Virus record (IMG/VR): IMGVR_UViG_3300019487_000107
Location: 1 to 21,819 of that record
DNA length: 21,819 bases
Origin: a virus
Reading direction: 5' to 3' (one strand)
The translations under genes were made by a program, and so were the position numbers. The notes beneath the pieces are model-generated. The model did no database searches. It was not told the origin of the DNA and worked only from the letters and a program-made list of their open reading frames with translations. Below, one piece after another: positions 1 through 8,437 of the stretch; position 1 is the first letter of the stretch, and each line of letters begins with the position of its first letter.

Positions 1-2474
1 AGCAAGGGGCCATAGGTTTCCTCGGCGCGGTCGGCCGCGGCGCGCAGCTTGTCGTAGTAGTCCTTCTTGTCCATGGCCCAGCGCTTGGCGGGCAGATCGA
101 GGAGAGCCGTGGCTTCCGCTTTGGTAATCGGCAATCGGTCCTGCTCGGGAATGCCGAGCCTGGCCTGCGCTTCGAGCCTGGCCTTGACGATCGACCCTGG
201 ATCTTCGACACCCTGACTTTGCAGGCGTTGCGTCACCCGCTTCACCTCCGGCGCCTCATTGACGGCCTCGGCCGGATCCTCGCTGCGCAATTCCCTGAGC
301 TTGTCGGCACGGGCTTTGGTCTTGTCGTAGACCTTGGCCCGCATCTCGTAATCGGCCGACCCCGGCTCGGGAACCAAGCCATCTAGATGGCGGCGCATGG
401 TGCCGTCGTCCATATCGTCGAGACCGCGGCCCGCCGCGTATTCCATATCGGCCTGGCGGCGATCGAGGACGTAGTTGTTCCACACCGACGGCTCGACCGC
501 CTTGCGGTAGCTGTCGATCTCGAAATCCTGCCGCCCCAATCCGCTGTCGCGGCGCGAAGCGATGTCGTCGGCGGCCTGCTGCTTTAGGTCCCACAGGCGC
601 TCTTGCAGTTGGGTCTTTTTTGCTGTCTGCACCTGATCGACGAGGCGGGCCCTCTGGTCAAGAGAGAGGTTGGGGTATTTGCCGCTATACTGGGAACCTT
701 GACGGGGATGGTCTTGCGCGTACTCGCGCTCGCTCTGGCGCTCGCTGTCGGTACGCAGAAGTCCGGAATCCGGCGCACGATCAGCATCCGACAGTGTCCC
801 CGTTGCGGCCTGCGCGGTTCTGACCGGCTTGTCTTGGGTCTCACCTTGCGCCTCTGGGCCGGGAAGTCTGGCTCCCGCACCGAGCGCGGCATAGCTGGTG
901 AGCGTTTGATCGCCGCGACCGTTGGAAACGGGCGTCGGGCCCTGCGCAAGGCTTGGCTCGCCCGACCCATAGTCGCCGGCACCGGGGAGACGGGCGCCTG
1001 AGCCCAGTGAAGCCAGGACACGCCGAGCCAGACTGACCTCGTTGACACTCCCATGCTCCGCCCCGCGGTCTCCCTTCGCTTCGTCGTGAGGAACGGAAAA
1101 CCGGACGCCTGGAATCTTGCCCAGTGTCTCGCGCAAAATGCGCGCGTGCGCCTCCGCCCCTTTGTCGCTGTCGAAGTACGCCACCGCCTTCTCGTCGGTC
1201 ACGGCGTAAGGCTCGGTGTGGATGGTGAAGGGGCGCCCGCGGCCGTTCTCGCTGCGGGTCACGACTCTGGGCTTGAGCTCGACCCCGAACTCGTCCTTGT
1301 AGAGCTTGGCAATGGCGCCGGCGTATGCGTTGGCCGCCGAACGCTGCTCGGGCGTGGCCTTGTCCGGAATGACCACCATGGGGCTCGTTGGCTTGCCAAC
1401 CGGTCCCGAGTTGGTGTCGAGGTTGACGACGACGCCACCGGATTTGAAGATGGCTTGGCGTTCGGATCGCGACGGGGCCTGCTCGAGGATAGCCAGCGCC
1501 GGAGCAGATGTTCCAACCCCGCGCCCGCCTTGTGTTCCATCGGCAGCCGCCCTGAGCGCCCCGACGAGGTCGGCCCGATCACCACGGACAAGGGCGTCCT
1601 TGCCGAGCCCGGCCTGTTCCAGTGCGCCTTCGACAACGGCCCGATCCGTAGGCTCCAGATCCCGAAGATCGGAATGCTTCTCCAGGATCTCCGCAGCACG
1701 CGCGGCGTCCGAAGCCCCGCTCTGGGTCCCCGGCGCCCCCTTCGCTGGTCCGGCATCGCCCGGACCTTGCCCGCCGGGATAAAGGGCCGTCGGCTCTTGG
1801 GAGCGTTCGCCCTCGATATCGCGAATGATGGCATCGGGACTGTCGCCGTGATCCAGGCGCCAGCGGATGTGCTCGGACTCGAGCACGGCGAAGTCCTTGC
1901 GCCGGACCTCGTCCTTCTCGATCGGCGTCAGATACGGATTGAGCTGGAGGTTGCGCTCGTAGTCCTGCTTGATGGCGTCGATGTTGCCGGAAAAATCAAG
2001 CCGGGTCTTATAGTCCTCGACCGCATTCAGGGCCGAGCGCTTTTGCTCGGCCCGCTCGAAGTTGGTCGCCGTCCCGTAATAGCCCCGTTCGGCGTCGAAC
2101 AGCTTGTCGTCGTAGACGGGCTTCAGCTTTTCCGGAACCGTTGCGAGAAAGCCCCGCGCGCTCTCGGTGTAGCTCTTGGTCCATTCGTCGGCGAAGGCTG
2201 AGGCTTTTCCAGGCTCTATGCCGCGCAGCGCCGTGTCGAACGCCTTGTCCTGCTCGAACTTGAATTCCTGAAAGGACCGCTCGGTGTTGTAGGCGTCCGC
2301 CTCGCCAAGACCGCCGCCGAAATCGGCGAAGGCCGAGCCGAGGCTCGCCAGAGCATTGCCGAATTGCGCCTGCGAGCGCCCCACCGACGCAACTTTGCTG
2401 TCGATGGTGGCAATGGGCGGGCTTTCGTGGACGCGGATGGGCGAAAGCGACTCGCGTGTGGGGAGCTTGGGCAT
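1..2474 (-). CDS. Large internal virion / DNA-ejection protein, partial (C-terminus beyond left edge)
   Basis: An uninterrupted frame runs from the ATG at 2474 to base 1: 824 codons and no stop, so the protein is longer than shown. The ATG lies 4 bases after the stop of the preceding small internal virion protein. The N-terminal third is helical and charged. Residues about 230-260 form a Gly/Pro/Ala linker. Residues about 345-490 look like a compact globular domain with motifs GRGRPFTIHTEP, PHDEAKGDRGAEHG and NEVSLARR; the conserved His and Glu residues could suit a hydrolase, but I do not recognise the family. A long Lys/Arg/Glu-rich helical region follows (about 600-820). Position after the tail tubular genes and a gp14-like protein matches the large internal core proteins of T7-like podoviruses, which are ejected into the host envelope and often carry a peptidoglycan-degrading domain. 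The role is inferred from gene order. Confidence 0.75.
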   Translation of the reverse strand, partial: MPKLPTRESLSPIRVHESPPIATIDSKVASVGRSQAQFGNALASLGSAFADFGGGLGEADAYNTERSFQEFKFEQDKAFDTALRGIEPGKASAFADEWTKSYTESARGFLATVPEKLKPVYDDKLFDAERGYYGTATNFERAEQKRSALNAVEDYKTRLDFSGNIDAIKQDYERNLQLNPYLTPIEKDEVRRKDFAVLESEHIRWRLDHGDSPDAIIRDIEGERSQEPTALYPGGQGPGDAGPAKGAPGTQSGASDAARAAEILEKHSDLRDLEPTDRAVVEGALEQAGLGKDALVRGDRADLVGALRAAADGTQGGRGVGTSAPALAILEQAPSRSERQAIFKSGGVVVNLDTNSGPVGKPTSPMVVIPDKATPEQRSAANAYAGAIAKLYKDEFGVELKPRVVTRSENGRGRPFTIHTEPYAVTDEKAVAYFDSDKGAEAHARILRETLGKIPGVRFSVPHDEAKGDRGAEHGSVNEVSLARRVLASLGSGARLPGAGDYGSGEPSLAQGPTPVSNGRGDQTLTSYAALGAGARLPGPEAQGETQDKPVRTAQAATGTLSDADRAPDSGLLRTDSERQSEREYAQDHPRQGSQYSGKYPNLSLDQRARLVDQVQTAKKTQLQERLWDLKQQAADDIASRRDSGLGRQDFEIDSYRKAVEPSVWNNYVLDRRQADMEYAAGRGLDDMDDGTMRRHLDGLVPEPGSADYEMRAKVYDKTKARADKLRELRSEDPAEAVNEAPEVKRVTQRLQSQGVEDPGSIVKARLEAQARLGIPEQDRLPITKAEATALLDLPAKRWAMDKKDYYDKLRAAADRAEETYGPL

Positions 2475-2478
2475 GAGC

Positions 2479-2973
2479 TTAATTATATCCGTAGCGATAG
2501 CTTGAGCCGCCGCCGGAAAACCCGCCGGCGAATTTCGACAACCCGCCGATGCCGCCGATCAATGTGGCCGCCGCCGAATAGCCCGCCGCCTGCCGCGCCG
2601 CCTGGCCTTCGAAGCGTCTTGCCGAGGCTTGTAGCTCGCGGCCCTGGCGGTCCCGGTTGCCGGCGTACTGCAGGTTTCCGGCCTGGTAGCCGCCGTACTG
2701 CTCGATGCCCTTGATGATGTTGAGGGTCGTGGGATCGGTCGCGGAGAAGCCAGATGACGCCCCCACCGCCTGCACCCGGCTTTGCAAAAGCATGGCCTCG
2801 CGCCGCTTGGCCTGGGCGTCGTCCTGGGCTGCGACCTGCTCTTCCTTGCCCTTGCGCTCGAGCTGCTTGGCCTCGAACTCGGCCTGCTGTTGCTGCGCCT
2901 TGCCGGCGGCAATGGTGCCCGCCGCCGACACCACCGTGCCGAGGATCGAGGCAATGGCTCCTAAGGCTGCCAT
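2479..2973 (-). CDS. Small internal virion protein (gp14-like)
   Basis: 164 residues from the ATG at 2973; an in-frame ATG 15 bases upstream (2988) is possible, but 2973 gives the shorter 13-base overlap with the preceding gene. The first 30 residues are Ala/Gly-rich and hydrophobic (ALGAIASILGTVVSAAG), followed by a Gln/Lys/Glu-rich helix typical of a coiled coil (about 30-75), then SGFSATDPTTLNI, and a second Ala/Gly-rich hydrophobic stretch ending in a Gly/Ser/Tyr tail. Hydrophobic helix, long polar coiled coil, and the motif of a Ser/Gly turn followed by an Asn-Ile-Ile helix are common in podovirus internal virion proteins that line the ejection channel. It sits directly before the large ejection protein. 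Assignment rests on architecture and gene order; no catalytic residues are visible. Confidence 0.65.
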   Translation of the reverse strand: MAALGAIASILGTVVSAAGTIAAGKAQQQQAEFEAKQLERKGKEEQVAAQDDAQAKRREAMLLQSRVQAVGASSGFSATDPTTLNIIKGIEQYGGYQAGNLQYAGNRDRQGRELQASARRFEGQAARQAAGYSAAATLIGGIGGLSKFAGGFSGGGSSYRYGYN

Positions 2974-3335
2974 TCTTTGGCGCTCCATCGATAAAGACGT
3001 GACGATCTGGGATCGGGGCGAAAGCCGAACCGCTCCATCCAGGGAATTGCGCCGGGCTCTTTCGGGTCGGGGTCTGCATAGATGTATTTGACACCGTCGC
3101 GCGCGGCGTCACGCATGACATCGAGCGCAGCTTTGATGATGGCCCGCTTATAAGCACGGCCTTCCTCGGTGACATCGCAGAAGGCAAACCAGCGCCCGTC
3201 GATGAAGGCCATGCCGCCGATGCCGAGAAGGCGCCCGTCGAGATCGCCGACCATGGCCTTTATGGTCGGCTTATCCGCCATGTCGGAATAGGCGGCGATG
3301 TCGGCGCGCGTGGCGTGGCGCAACACCAGGGGCAC
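2961..3335 (-). CDS. GNAT-fold acetyltransferase-like virion-module protein
   Basis: 124 residues starting at a GTG (3333-3335), 2 bases after the TAA of the tail tubular B gene; no ATG gives a better fit, and a longer version would run back into the tail gene. An AAGG sits 9 bases upstream. The fold pattern is GNAT-like: an N-terminal 'LRHATRADI' strand and helix, 'GRLLGIGGMAFIDGRWFAF' as the central beta hairpin, then a long helix with 'YKRAIIKAALDVM', and 'PWMERFGFRPD', the common GNAT C-terminal element. The canonical acetyl-CoA pyrophosphate loop (Q/RxxGxG/A) is not clear; 'EEGRAYKRAI' is the closest. Proteins of this type are often found between tail tubular protein B and internal virion genes of podoviruses and may be structural rather than enzymatic. 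Function is inferred. Confidence 0.6.
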   Translation of the reverse strand: MPLVLRHATRADIAAYSDMADKPTIKAMVGDLDGRLLGIGGMAFIDGRWFAFCDVTEEGRAYKRAIIKAALDVMRDAARDGVKYIYADPDPKEPGAIPWMERFGFRPDPRSSRLYRWSAKEWQP

Positions 3336-3337
3336 GC

Positions 3338-6300
3338 TTAGACCTTTTCGTTGGTAGCGACCGTCGGCACGATGGCGAGCACGGTCGCTGGCCTTGGTGC
3401 CTTGGCCCGTAGATGCACGCGCGCGTCCGCATCCCACGCGCTCGGGAATGGGAACGCCACCTGATCGAACACGGGATGGATGGCGTCGGCGTCGACGACC
3501 GCGCCTTTGTCCATGCGCGGCAGCGCGTCGAGATGGCCGGAATCGGAGCCGAAGAAGAGACCGTTATTATGGGTCTGATGCAGGATGACGCCCATCTTGT
3601 CGACGCGCTTCATCTGAGTGAGTGCGGTTCCGGCTTCGGCCGCGTAGGCGAGTTTGGCGCTCCGCCAGTCGGCCGCGTAAGGGAGACCGCCAACGGCATG
3701 ATGCACGGCTTCCGAGAGCGTCACGGCGCCGCTGCCGGTGTCGACCGCATAGGTGGTCTGCACGCCGGCAGCGTCCGGAGACAAGTCCTTGCCGTGGCCA
3801 ACCGAGCCCGTGTCATCGGCCCAGAGGATGATGTTTTTGCCGATGAGATGCTGAAAGCCGGTGAGCGCCGTGGTGCGGCCCGTATCCGTGTAGCTCTTGG
3901 CGCAATCGGCGAGCCACGTGAGACCCGTATCGCCAACGCACTCGGATTCCATAGCCCACTTCTCGAGATAGCGGACAGTGGCTGGGGCGTAGGCATAGGA
4001 CTGCGGCGTGAAGTTCGACGTCCAGCGCGCTACCGTCGAGATGCGGAACTCGTCGATGAGCCCGTTCCAGGTCTTGATCGTGACCTCGCCGCGTCGGCCT
4101 ATCGAGAACGCACTAGAACTGTCGTTGACGGTGCCGGATACGGCGACGTCAACGCCCTCCTGCACGCCATCTACGAACAGCTTGAGCACGTTGCCGGTAC
4201 GGACGAAGGCCACGTGGTGCCAGCCGGCCGCCGTGAACGTGGTGGTGCCAGTGACGGCGTAGGTGGTGACGTTCGTGGACGCGGACACCTGCACGGCATT
4301 GCCGGTGGTGAGAAAAATGCCAATGCTGGAGTTCGTGAGGGTGCCGCCGCCATCGACCTGGCCGCAGATGTAGCGTTCGGTACCATCGCCGCCCTGGCGG
4401 TTGAACCAGCAATCGATCGTCCAGTCGCCTGAGCCTAACGTAAAGACATCGTCGTCGGCGTGCGAAAGATAATCGCCCGTCCCGTCGCAGACGAGGGCGG
4501 CGGCACCGAACTTCGGCGCCACATCGTCATTGAATTTGGCGTTGCCGTGGGCCGTGAACACGAGCCTCGAAGCGGACGCATCGTTGCCGTTGCCATCCAT
4601 GTGCAGGAGAAGGACGGTATCGTCGTCGAGCCCGCGGGCGGCCATCTCGCGTTTTATGTGATAATAGACGGCATCCTCGCCCACACCCGGCAGCACCATG
4701 GCGCGCTCGACGACGCCGTCCGTCGACCATGTCGACCAGCACACGACGTCTTCCGCGGGCTCGTAGGTCAGGATTTTGACCGTACCGTCCGCCATGACGC
4801 AATGAAGCCGCGTATCGGGCTGGCGCTGGATGGCAACGGACACCACGCCGGCCTCAAGAAGATCCGGCACCAAAAGCGTGAGCTCGAAGGCTTCGTAGTC
4901 GGCGACCGCATTCTGCGACGGGCCGATCATGAAGGCGCGCTGGCGCGAGCGCTGGATCATGATGGCGCGCGTATCCATCTTGATGGCTCTGAGCGGAGCC
5001 GAGCCCAGCGTCGAGATATCGCTGGTCGAGGTGTTGTCGGGCGTCAGCGGCTCGTCGAGCGACGAGGAGCGGATCGAGATTTCCGAGCCCGACGTGCCGA
5101 CGATAAGCCGCAAGAGCGACACCATGAAATTGATGTTGTCGACGGGCCCAGAGCCGAAGGTGCGGATGATGGGTCCGGCGTCGCCCTCGACATCCTCATC
5201 GAAACTCTCGTAATCGTCTGAAACCGATAGAAACAGGCTTCCGCCTTGAGCGTGCGCCAAACGCCCGCCGTGGAGAACCGTTGCTGTCGGAAAGCCGCGA
5301 TTGTCGGACCAATAGCCTTCCTGCCAGTTGTCGGAGGGTCCAGTGTCGGAGAAGCGCTTCAGCACCTCGACCGCCACAGTCTGGTTGCTGACATAGTCGG
5401 TGACGCGGCAGATTCCAGTGACGCCGCCCCCCTTGTACGTGATGACGACTTGGGCCACGCCCGAGACGTAGGATGAAATCCGCGCCCTGTACCAGACCTT
5501 GAGATTGTCGTCCTGGTCGTTGATGGAGCGAGTGAAGGTCCCAGTGTCGCCGGTATAGCTCGAGGCCTTGGCGAGATTGGCCGACAGCGGTGCAAAGCCA
5601 AGATCGTCGCCGTCGATGGAACGCTCGATCTGCATGGTCCCAGCCCACGTGCCGGTCACGGTAAAGGTGATGGTCCGCTCGCTACTCCCGGTCTCGGCCC
5701 CGGTGTCGGAGATGCCAGCCACTTGGATGGCGTCGGTTTTGGCACCTACGTTGCCGAGGAACCACCTCCCGTTCTGGCCCTCGTGGAACAGGCGAAACAG
5801 AGCCCCGATGTGGCTGGCGGTAAAATAGGGAATGTCGGATGTCAGCGTCGTGTTGCCAAAGCGCTGGCTGACGTCGAGTTTGGCCGACGAGCTCGATGTG
5901 GCCAGAAACGGCCCATCGTCCGGCTCGTAATTGACCAGGGACCACGACCGTCCCGTGCCGCGCCGCTCGACCTTGCGCGGCCGGATGCCGGCACAGTCGA
6001 CATAGACCACATCGGCGGACTGATCATAGCGGATATTATCGAGATCGTCGGCCCCCCACGGCGCCGGAATCTCCACAACACCCGCAGCCCCGATCTCGAT
6101 GCTGCTCACGATGCGGTCGAGATCGGTGTCGGACTGCACGGTGATGTGGAAGTTCTGTTCCGGTACAAAGGCCAGGCTGTGATAACCGGTGCCGAGTTGG
6201 GTCTCGCGCACAAAATCGTCGTCGCCGCTCGATGACCCTACGCGCAAGGTCACAGGCCCGCGCGAGACGGTAATGGCCACGGAATGCTCGACGCCATAAT

Positions 6301-7297
6301 CGCCGGTATCAACCACGACCTGGCGCCTCGCCCTTGCCAGGGCGCCGATGGAGTCGGCGTTCAGGGTCAAGCCCTGACTATCGAAACGCACCAAATCGGC
6401 GGCAGTGCCGCTGCCACCGGTGTCGTTCTGCAATTCGAACTCGGACACGATGACCTTGTCAGGTATCGCAACCGAAACGGCGGAAATGTTGAGGCGCCAA
6501 TAGCGCCAGGCATTGGCGCCGGTATCTGTATAGCTGGCGTTGGAAAACGTGCGCTTCTCGCTCACCGCCCATCCGGTCTGTGCGCTCCGCGTATCCTCGA
6601 CTGTCCAGCCGTTTCCGGTGTCGACATCATTGCCTTCAAGCGTCCACGCCTTGGGCGCACTTTTGACATCGGCGCTCGCTGGTCCAGCCCGGACGGTATA
6701 GGACTTGATGCGCCGCGTATTGCCGGCTCCGAAATCGACCCGCCACCATTGCGGTACACCCGAGCTGGATTGCCAAGAGGTCGCCGTACTATTGTCGGCT
6801 CCCATCCATGCCGGATGTGTAACGCTGGTGCCCTCGCTCTTTGCAGCCACCGTTACACCATTAGTCGTGGCTGCGGTCATGGCTGGCACATAGTCGACCG
6901 TGCCGCCAGAGACGCCGGCGATTACGCCACCAGCGCTGGCGCTCGACCACCCCGTATCGCTGAGGCTAACGGTCGTCTCAACGGCCGGGCGCTCGAGCAA
7001 TGCCAGATTATGGCCGTCATCGCCGAGCCATATCCGCATGGTGCCGTCGGTCAGTTCCGGCAAGGCCACGTCATCCGTGGCAGCCACGAACTCGATAAAC
7101 GTCGCGCCGGTGTCGTGACGGCTCGAGCCGAAATACTTGGTGCCGGGCCGGAGCGTCATCGAGCCTTGCGTTTTCGGCAGCCAGTTGTTGAAGGTCTCGG
7201 CCGAAAGCCGTGTCCGCTCGAGGTCGACGCGCGCCAAAGACTTCGGAGAAACAAGGCCGCGGTTAAAGGCAAAAAGCGGGATATTGCCGCGCGCCAC
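3338..7297 (-). CDS. Tail tubular protein B-like nozzle protein with discoidin-like and LamG-like inserts
   Basis: 1319 residues from a GTG (7295-7297), 6 bases after the tail tubular A stop. The core resembles podovirus tail tubular protein B: N-terminal 'FNRGLVSPKSLARVDLERT' and 'NNWLPKTQGSMTLRPGTKY', central 'PWGADDLDNIRYDQSADVVY' (about 412-432), 'WSDNRGFPTATVLHGGRL' (about 663-680) and 'SDISTLGSAPLRAI' (about 759-772). T7 gp12 has about 790 residues, so this one is enlarged. Two extra domains explain much of that. Residues about 145-291 look like an F5/8 type C (discoidin) domain, with 'ATSWQSSSGVPQWWRVDFG' and a C-terminal 'RYWRLNI'. Residues about 889-1104 look like a LamG/concanavalin-like domain: 'VLLLHMDGNGND', 'DWTIDCWFN', 'WHHVAFVRTGNVLKLFVDG' and 'GLIDEFRIS'. 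Both are carbohydrate-binding folds, so the nozzle may also bind receptor. The tripeptide Asp-Thr-Gly occurs 13 times. Confidence 0.85.
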   Translation of the reverse strand: MARGNIPLFAFNRGLVSPKSLARVDLERTRLSAETFNNWLPKTQGSMTLRPGTKYFGSSRHDTGATFIEFVAATDDVALPELTDGTMRIWLGDDGHNLALLERPAVETTVSLSDTGWSSASAGGVIAGVSGGTVDYVPAMTAATTNGVTVAAKSEGTSVTHPAWMGADNSTATSWQSSSGVPQWWRVDFGAGNTRRIKSYTVRAGPASADVKSAPKAWTLEGNDVDTGNGWTVEDTRSAQTGWAVSEKRTFSNASYTDTGANAWRYWRLNISAVSVAIPDKVIVSEFELQNDTGGSGTAADLVRFDSQGLTLNADSIGALARARRQVVVDTGDYGVEHSVAITVSRGPVTLRVGSSSGDDDFVRETQLGTGYHSLAFVPEQNFHITVQSDTDLDRIVSSIEIGAAGVVEIPAPWGADDLDNIRYDQSADVVYVDCAGIRPRKVERRGTGRSWSLVNYEPDDGPFLATSSSSAKLDVSQRFGNTTLTSDIPYFTASHIGALFRLFHEGQNGRWFLGNVGAKTDAIQVAGISDTGAETGSSERTITFTVTGTWAGTMQIERSIDGDDLGFAPLSANLAKASSYTGDTGTFTRSINDQDDNLKVWYRARISSYVSGVAQVVITYKGGGVTGICRVTDYVSNQTVAVEVLKRFSDTGPSDNWQEGYWSDNRGFPTATVLHGGRLAHAQGGSLFLSVSDDYESFDEDVEGDAGPIIRTFGSGPVDNINFMVSLLRLIVGTSGSEISIRSSSLDEPLTPDNTSTSDISTLGSAPLRAIKMDTRAIMIQRSRQRAFMIGPSQNAVADYEAFELTLLVPDLLEAGVVSVAIQRQPDTRLHCVMADGTVKILTYEPAEDVVCWSTWSTDGVVERAMVLPGVGEDAVYYHIKREMAARGLDDDTVLLLHMDGNGNDASASRLVFTAHGNAKFNDDVAPKFGAAALVCDGTGDYLSHADDDVFTLGSGDWTIDCWFNRQGGDGTERYICGQVDGGGTLTNSSIGIFLTTGNAVQVSASTNVTTYAVTGTTTFTAAGWHHVAFVRTGNVLKLFVDGVQEGVDVAVSGTVNDSSSAFSIGRRGEVTIKTWNGLIDEFRISTVARWTSNFTPQSYAYAPATVRYLEKWAMESECVGDTGLTWLADCAKSYTDTGRTTALTGFQHLIGKNIILWADDTGSVGHGKDLSPDAAGVQTTYAVDTGSGAVTLSEAVHHAVGGLPYAADWRSAKLAYAAEAGTALTQMKRVDKMGVILHQTHNNGLFFGSDSGHLDALPRMDKGAVVDADAIHPVFDQVAFPFPSAWDADARVHLRAKAPRPATVLAIVPTVATNEKV

Positions 7298-7303
7298 GCT
7301 GGC

Positions 7304-7948
7304 TTAACCCGTAAGGTTGCCGCGGCTGCCGCGATCACGCCGCGACCCGCCCACGCCCCAGCGCGCCGTGGTCCAGCCGGATGCGGGAGCAAACTTGGGC
7401 TGTGGCTCGTTCATGGCGTCCTGGTTCTTGGCGCACTTCCTCGCCTTGTCGCGGTCCTTGCCGATCTGCTCCTTCAAGGCCGCATTCTGCGTAATCTTGA
7501 GGCACACTCTATAGGCATGCTCGAGTTCGACATAGCGGGTGAAGGCCGCCGACCAGCGCGAAAGCTCGAAGCCGAGGCCGGTATCACTCGACACATAGCG
7601 CACATAGATGGGACTTGAGTTGGCCGACCAGAACGACGCGTCGTCGTAGTAATGGAGCAAAGGCAGGGAGAAATATTCGTCCTCGGAAACGGCGACGGTG
7701 CGCAGCCAATCCGTGGGCTTGGCGAAGACTTCCGTAAACCCGAACTCTGGCGTGACGCCGGTGTCCGCCGTGGCCTTCACCGTTTCCATGGCGAAGTTCC
7801 ACGACGCTTCCGACAGGCAATCGGAGACGACGCGTGTCCACAGCGCATTGAGCTCGCGGGCCGCCTCAGCGGCTTCGCCGGTATCGGCGAGGCGCCGGTG
7901 GCCAAGCTCGATGAGGGCGGCGTTGAACACGCCGATCTTGGTCGCCAT
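7304..7948 (-). CDS. Tail tubular protein A (head-to-tail adaptor of podoviruses)
   Basis: 214 residues from the ATG at 7948, 5 bases after the preceding stop. N-terminal 'FNAALIELGHRRLADTGEA' and 'ELNALWTRVVSDCLSEASWNFAM', then 'FGFTEVFAKPTDWLRTVAV', 'DEYFSLPLLHYYDDASFW' and 'YVRYVSSDTG' are the characteristic blocks of the T7 gp11 family; length is close to T7 gp11 (196 residues). The protein forms the ring between portal and nozzle. It is encoded directly before its partner tail tubular B, as usual. The C-terminus (about 185-214) is a basic, Gly/Arg-rich tail. Three Asp-Thr-Gly tripeptides are present, echoing the enrichment in the next gene. Confidence 0.85.
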   Translation of the reverse strand: MATKIGVFNAALIELGHRRLADTGEAAEAARELNALWTRVVSDCLSEASWNFAMETVKATADTGVTPEFGFTEVFAKPTDWLRTVAVSEDEYFSLPLLHYYDDASFWSANSSPIYVRYVSSDTGLGFELSRWSAAFTRYVELEHAYRVCLKITQNAALKEQIGKDRDKARKCAKNQDAMNEPQPKFAPASGWTTARWGVGGSRRDRGSRGNLTG

Positions 7949-7953
7949 CGTGA

Positions 7954-8358
7954 TCAGACTGCTTTCTTATCGAGAAGCCATGGCTCGACCTTGAGTCCGT
8001 TGACCTGACCGAGGTTGTCGAGCGTGATGCCCTCGATGGTGAGCAGGACCTTGAAGGCGCCATTCTGCGGGCGCACGTAGATCAGAGAACCGATCTTGCC
8101 TTCCACGAATTTGGAGACGTTGGCCCAGTAGACCGGCTTCAGGATGTCCTCGAGCGTGACATCGGACGCCGGCTTGTGTCCCAGCACCTCGAACTCCTGC
8201 CCCAAGACTTGCAGGGTCGAAGGCGCGGCCTTCTTGGGCTGGGCTTCACGGAGTGTCTGCCCCACCTTGGTGACCTGCGGCGTACCGAAGGCCGGCTTGG
8301 CCGTCTCGACGGGTGTCGTCGTTTCTGCGGTTGCGATCTTCTGTGCGGCTTGCGCCAT
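7954..8358 (-). CDS. Hypothetical phage structural-module protein, 134 residues
   Basis: 134 residues from the ATG at 8358, with a good AAAGGA ribosome-binding site about 7 bases upstream. The first 55 residues are Ala/Thr/Lys/Pro-rich and probably disordered; the folded part begins at about 'TLQVLGQEFEVLGHKPASD' and continues through 'VEGKIGSLIYVRPQNGAF' and 'LLTIEGITLDNLGQVNGLKV'. I do not recognise the family. Placement between the capsid proteins and tail tubular protein A suggests a virion or assembly role. It is the first gene after a strong hairpin (8394-8424), so it may begin a separately transcribed tail unit or depend on readthrough. Confidence 0.7.
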   Translation of the reverse strand: MAQAAQKIATAETTTPVETAKPAFGTPQVTKVGQTLREAQPKKAAPSTLQVLGQEFEVLGHKPASDVTLEDILKPVYWANVSKFVEGKIGSLIYVRPQNGAFKVLLTIEGITLDNLGQVNGLKVEPWLLDKKAV

Positions 8359-8393
8359 GATATGTCCTTTGTGGGTTCAGAGAGAAAGCGAAA

Positions 8394-8424
8394 GAAAGGG
8401 GCCAGGAATGCCCCAGCCCCTTTC
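8394..8424 (-). terminator. Hairpin with T-rich tail, probable Rho-independent terminator or attenuator
   Basis: A perfect 9-base-pair stem (8394-8402 with 8416-8424; GAAAGGGGC pairing with GCCCCTTTC) encloses a 13-base loop. On the minus strand the stem is followed by a T-rich run beginning TTTCGCTTTCT. It lies in the 79-base gap between the capsid-associated gene and the next gene. The T tract is interrupted by C and G, so termination may be partial, which would lower tail gene expression relative to capsid genes. Confidence 0.65.
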
Positions 8425-8437
8425 CCCATTTCGTGCG

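Noticed and set aside
1053-2201. Long plus-strand frame over the ejection protein gene
   Set aside because: It is a high-GC shadow of the continuous minus frame, which has start, spacing and helical protein composition of a real gene; the plus-strand translation has no recognisable motif.
3413-7618. Several long plus-strand frames (3413-4432, 4460-5221, 6284-7618) over the tail tubular genes
   Set aside because: Antisense shadows: minus-strand proteins match known podovirus tail blocks, plus-strand ones are Arg/Gly/Ala-rich with no domain.
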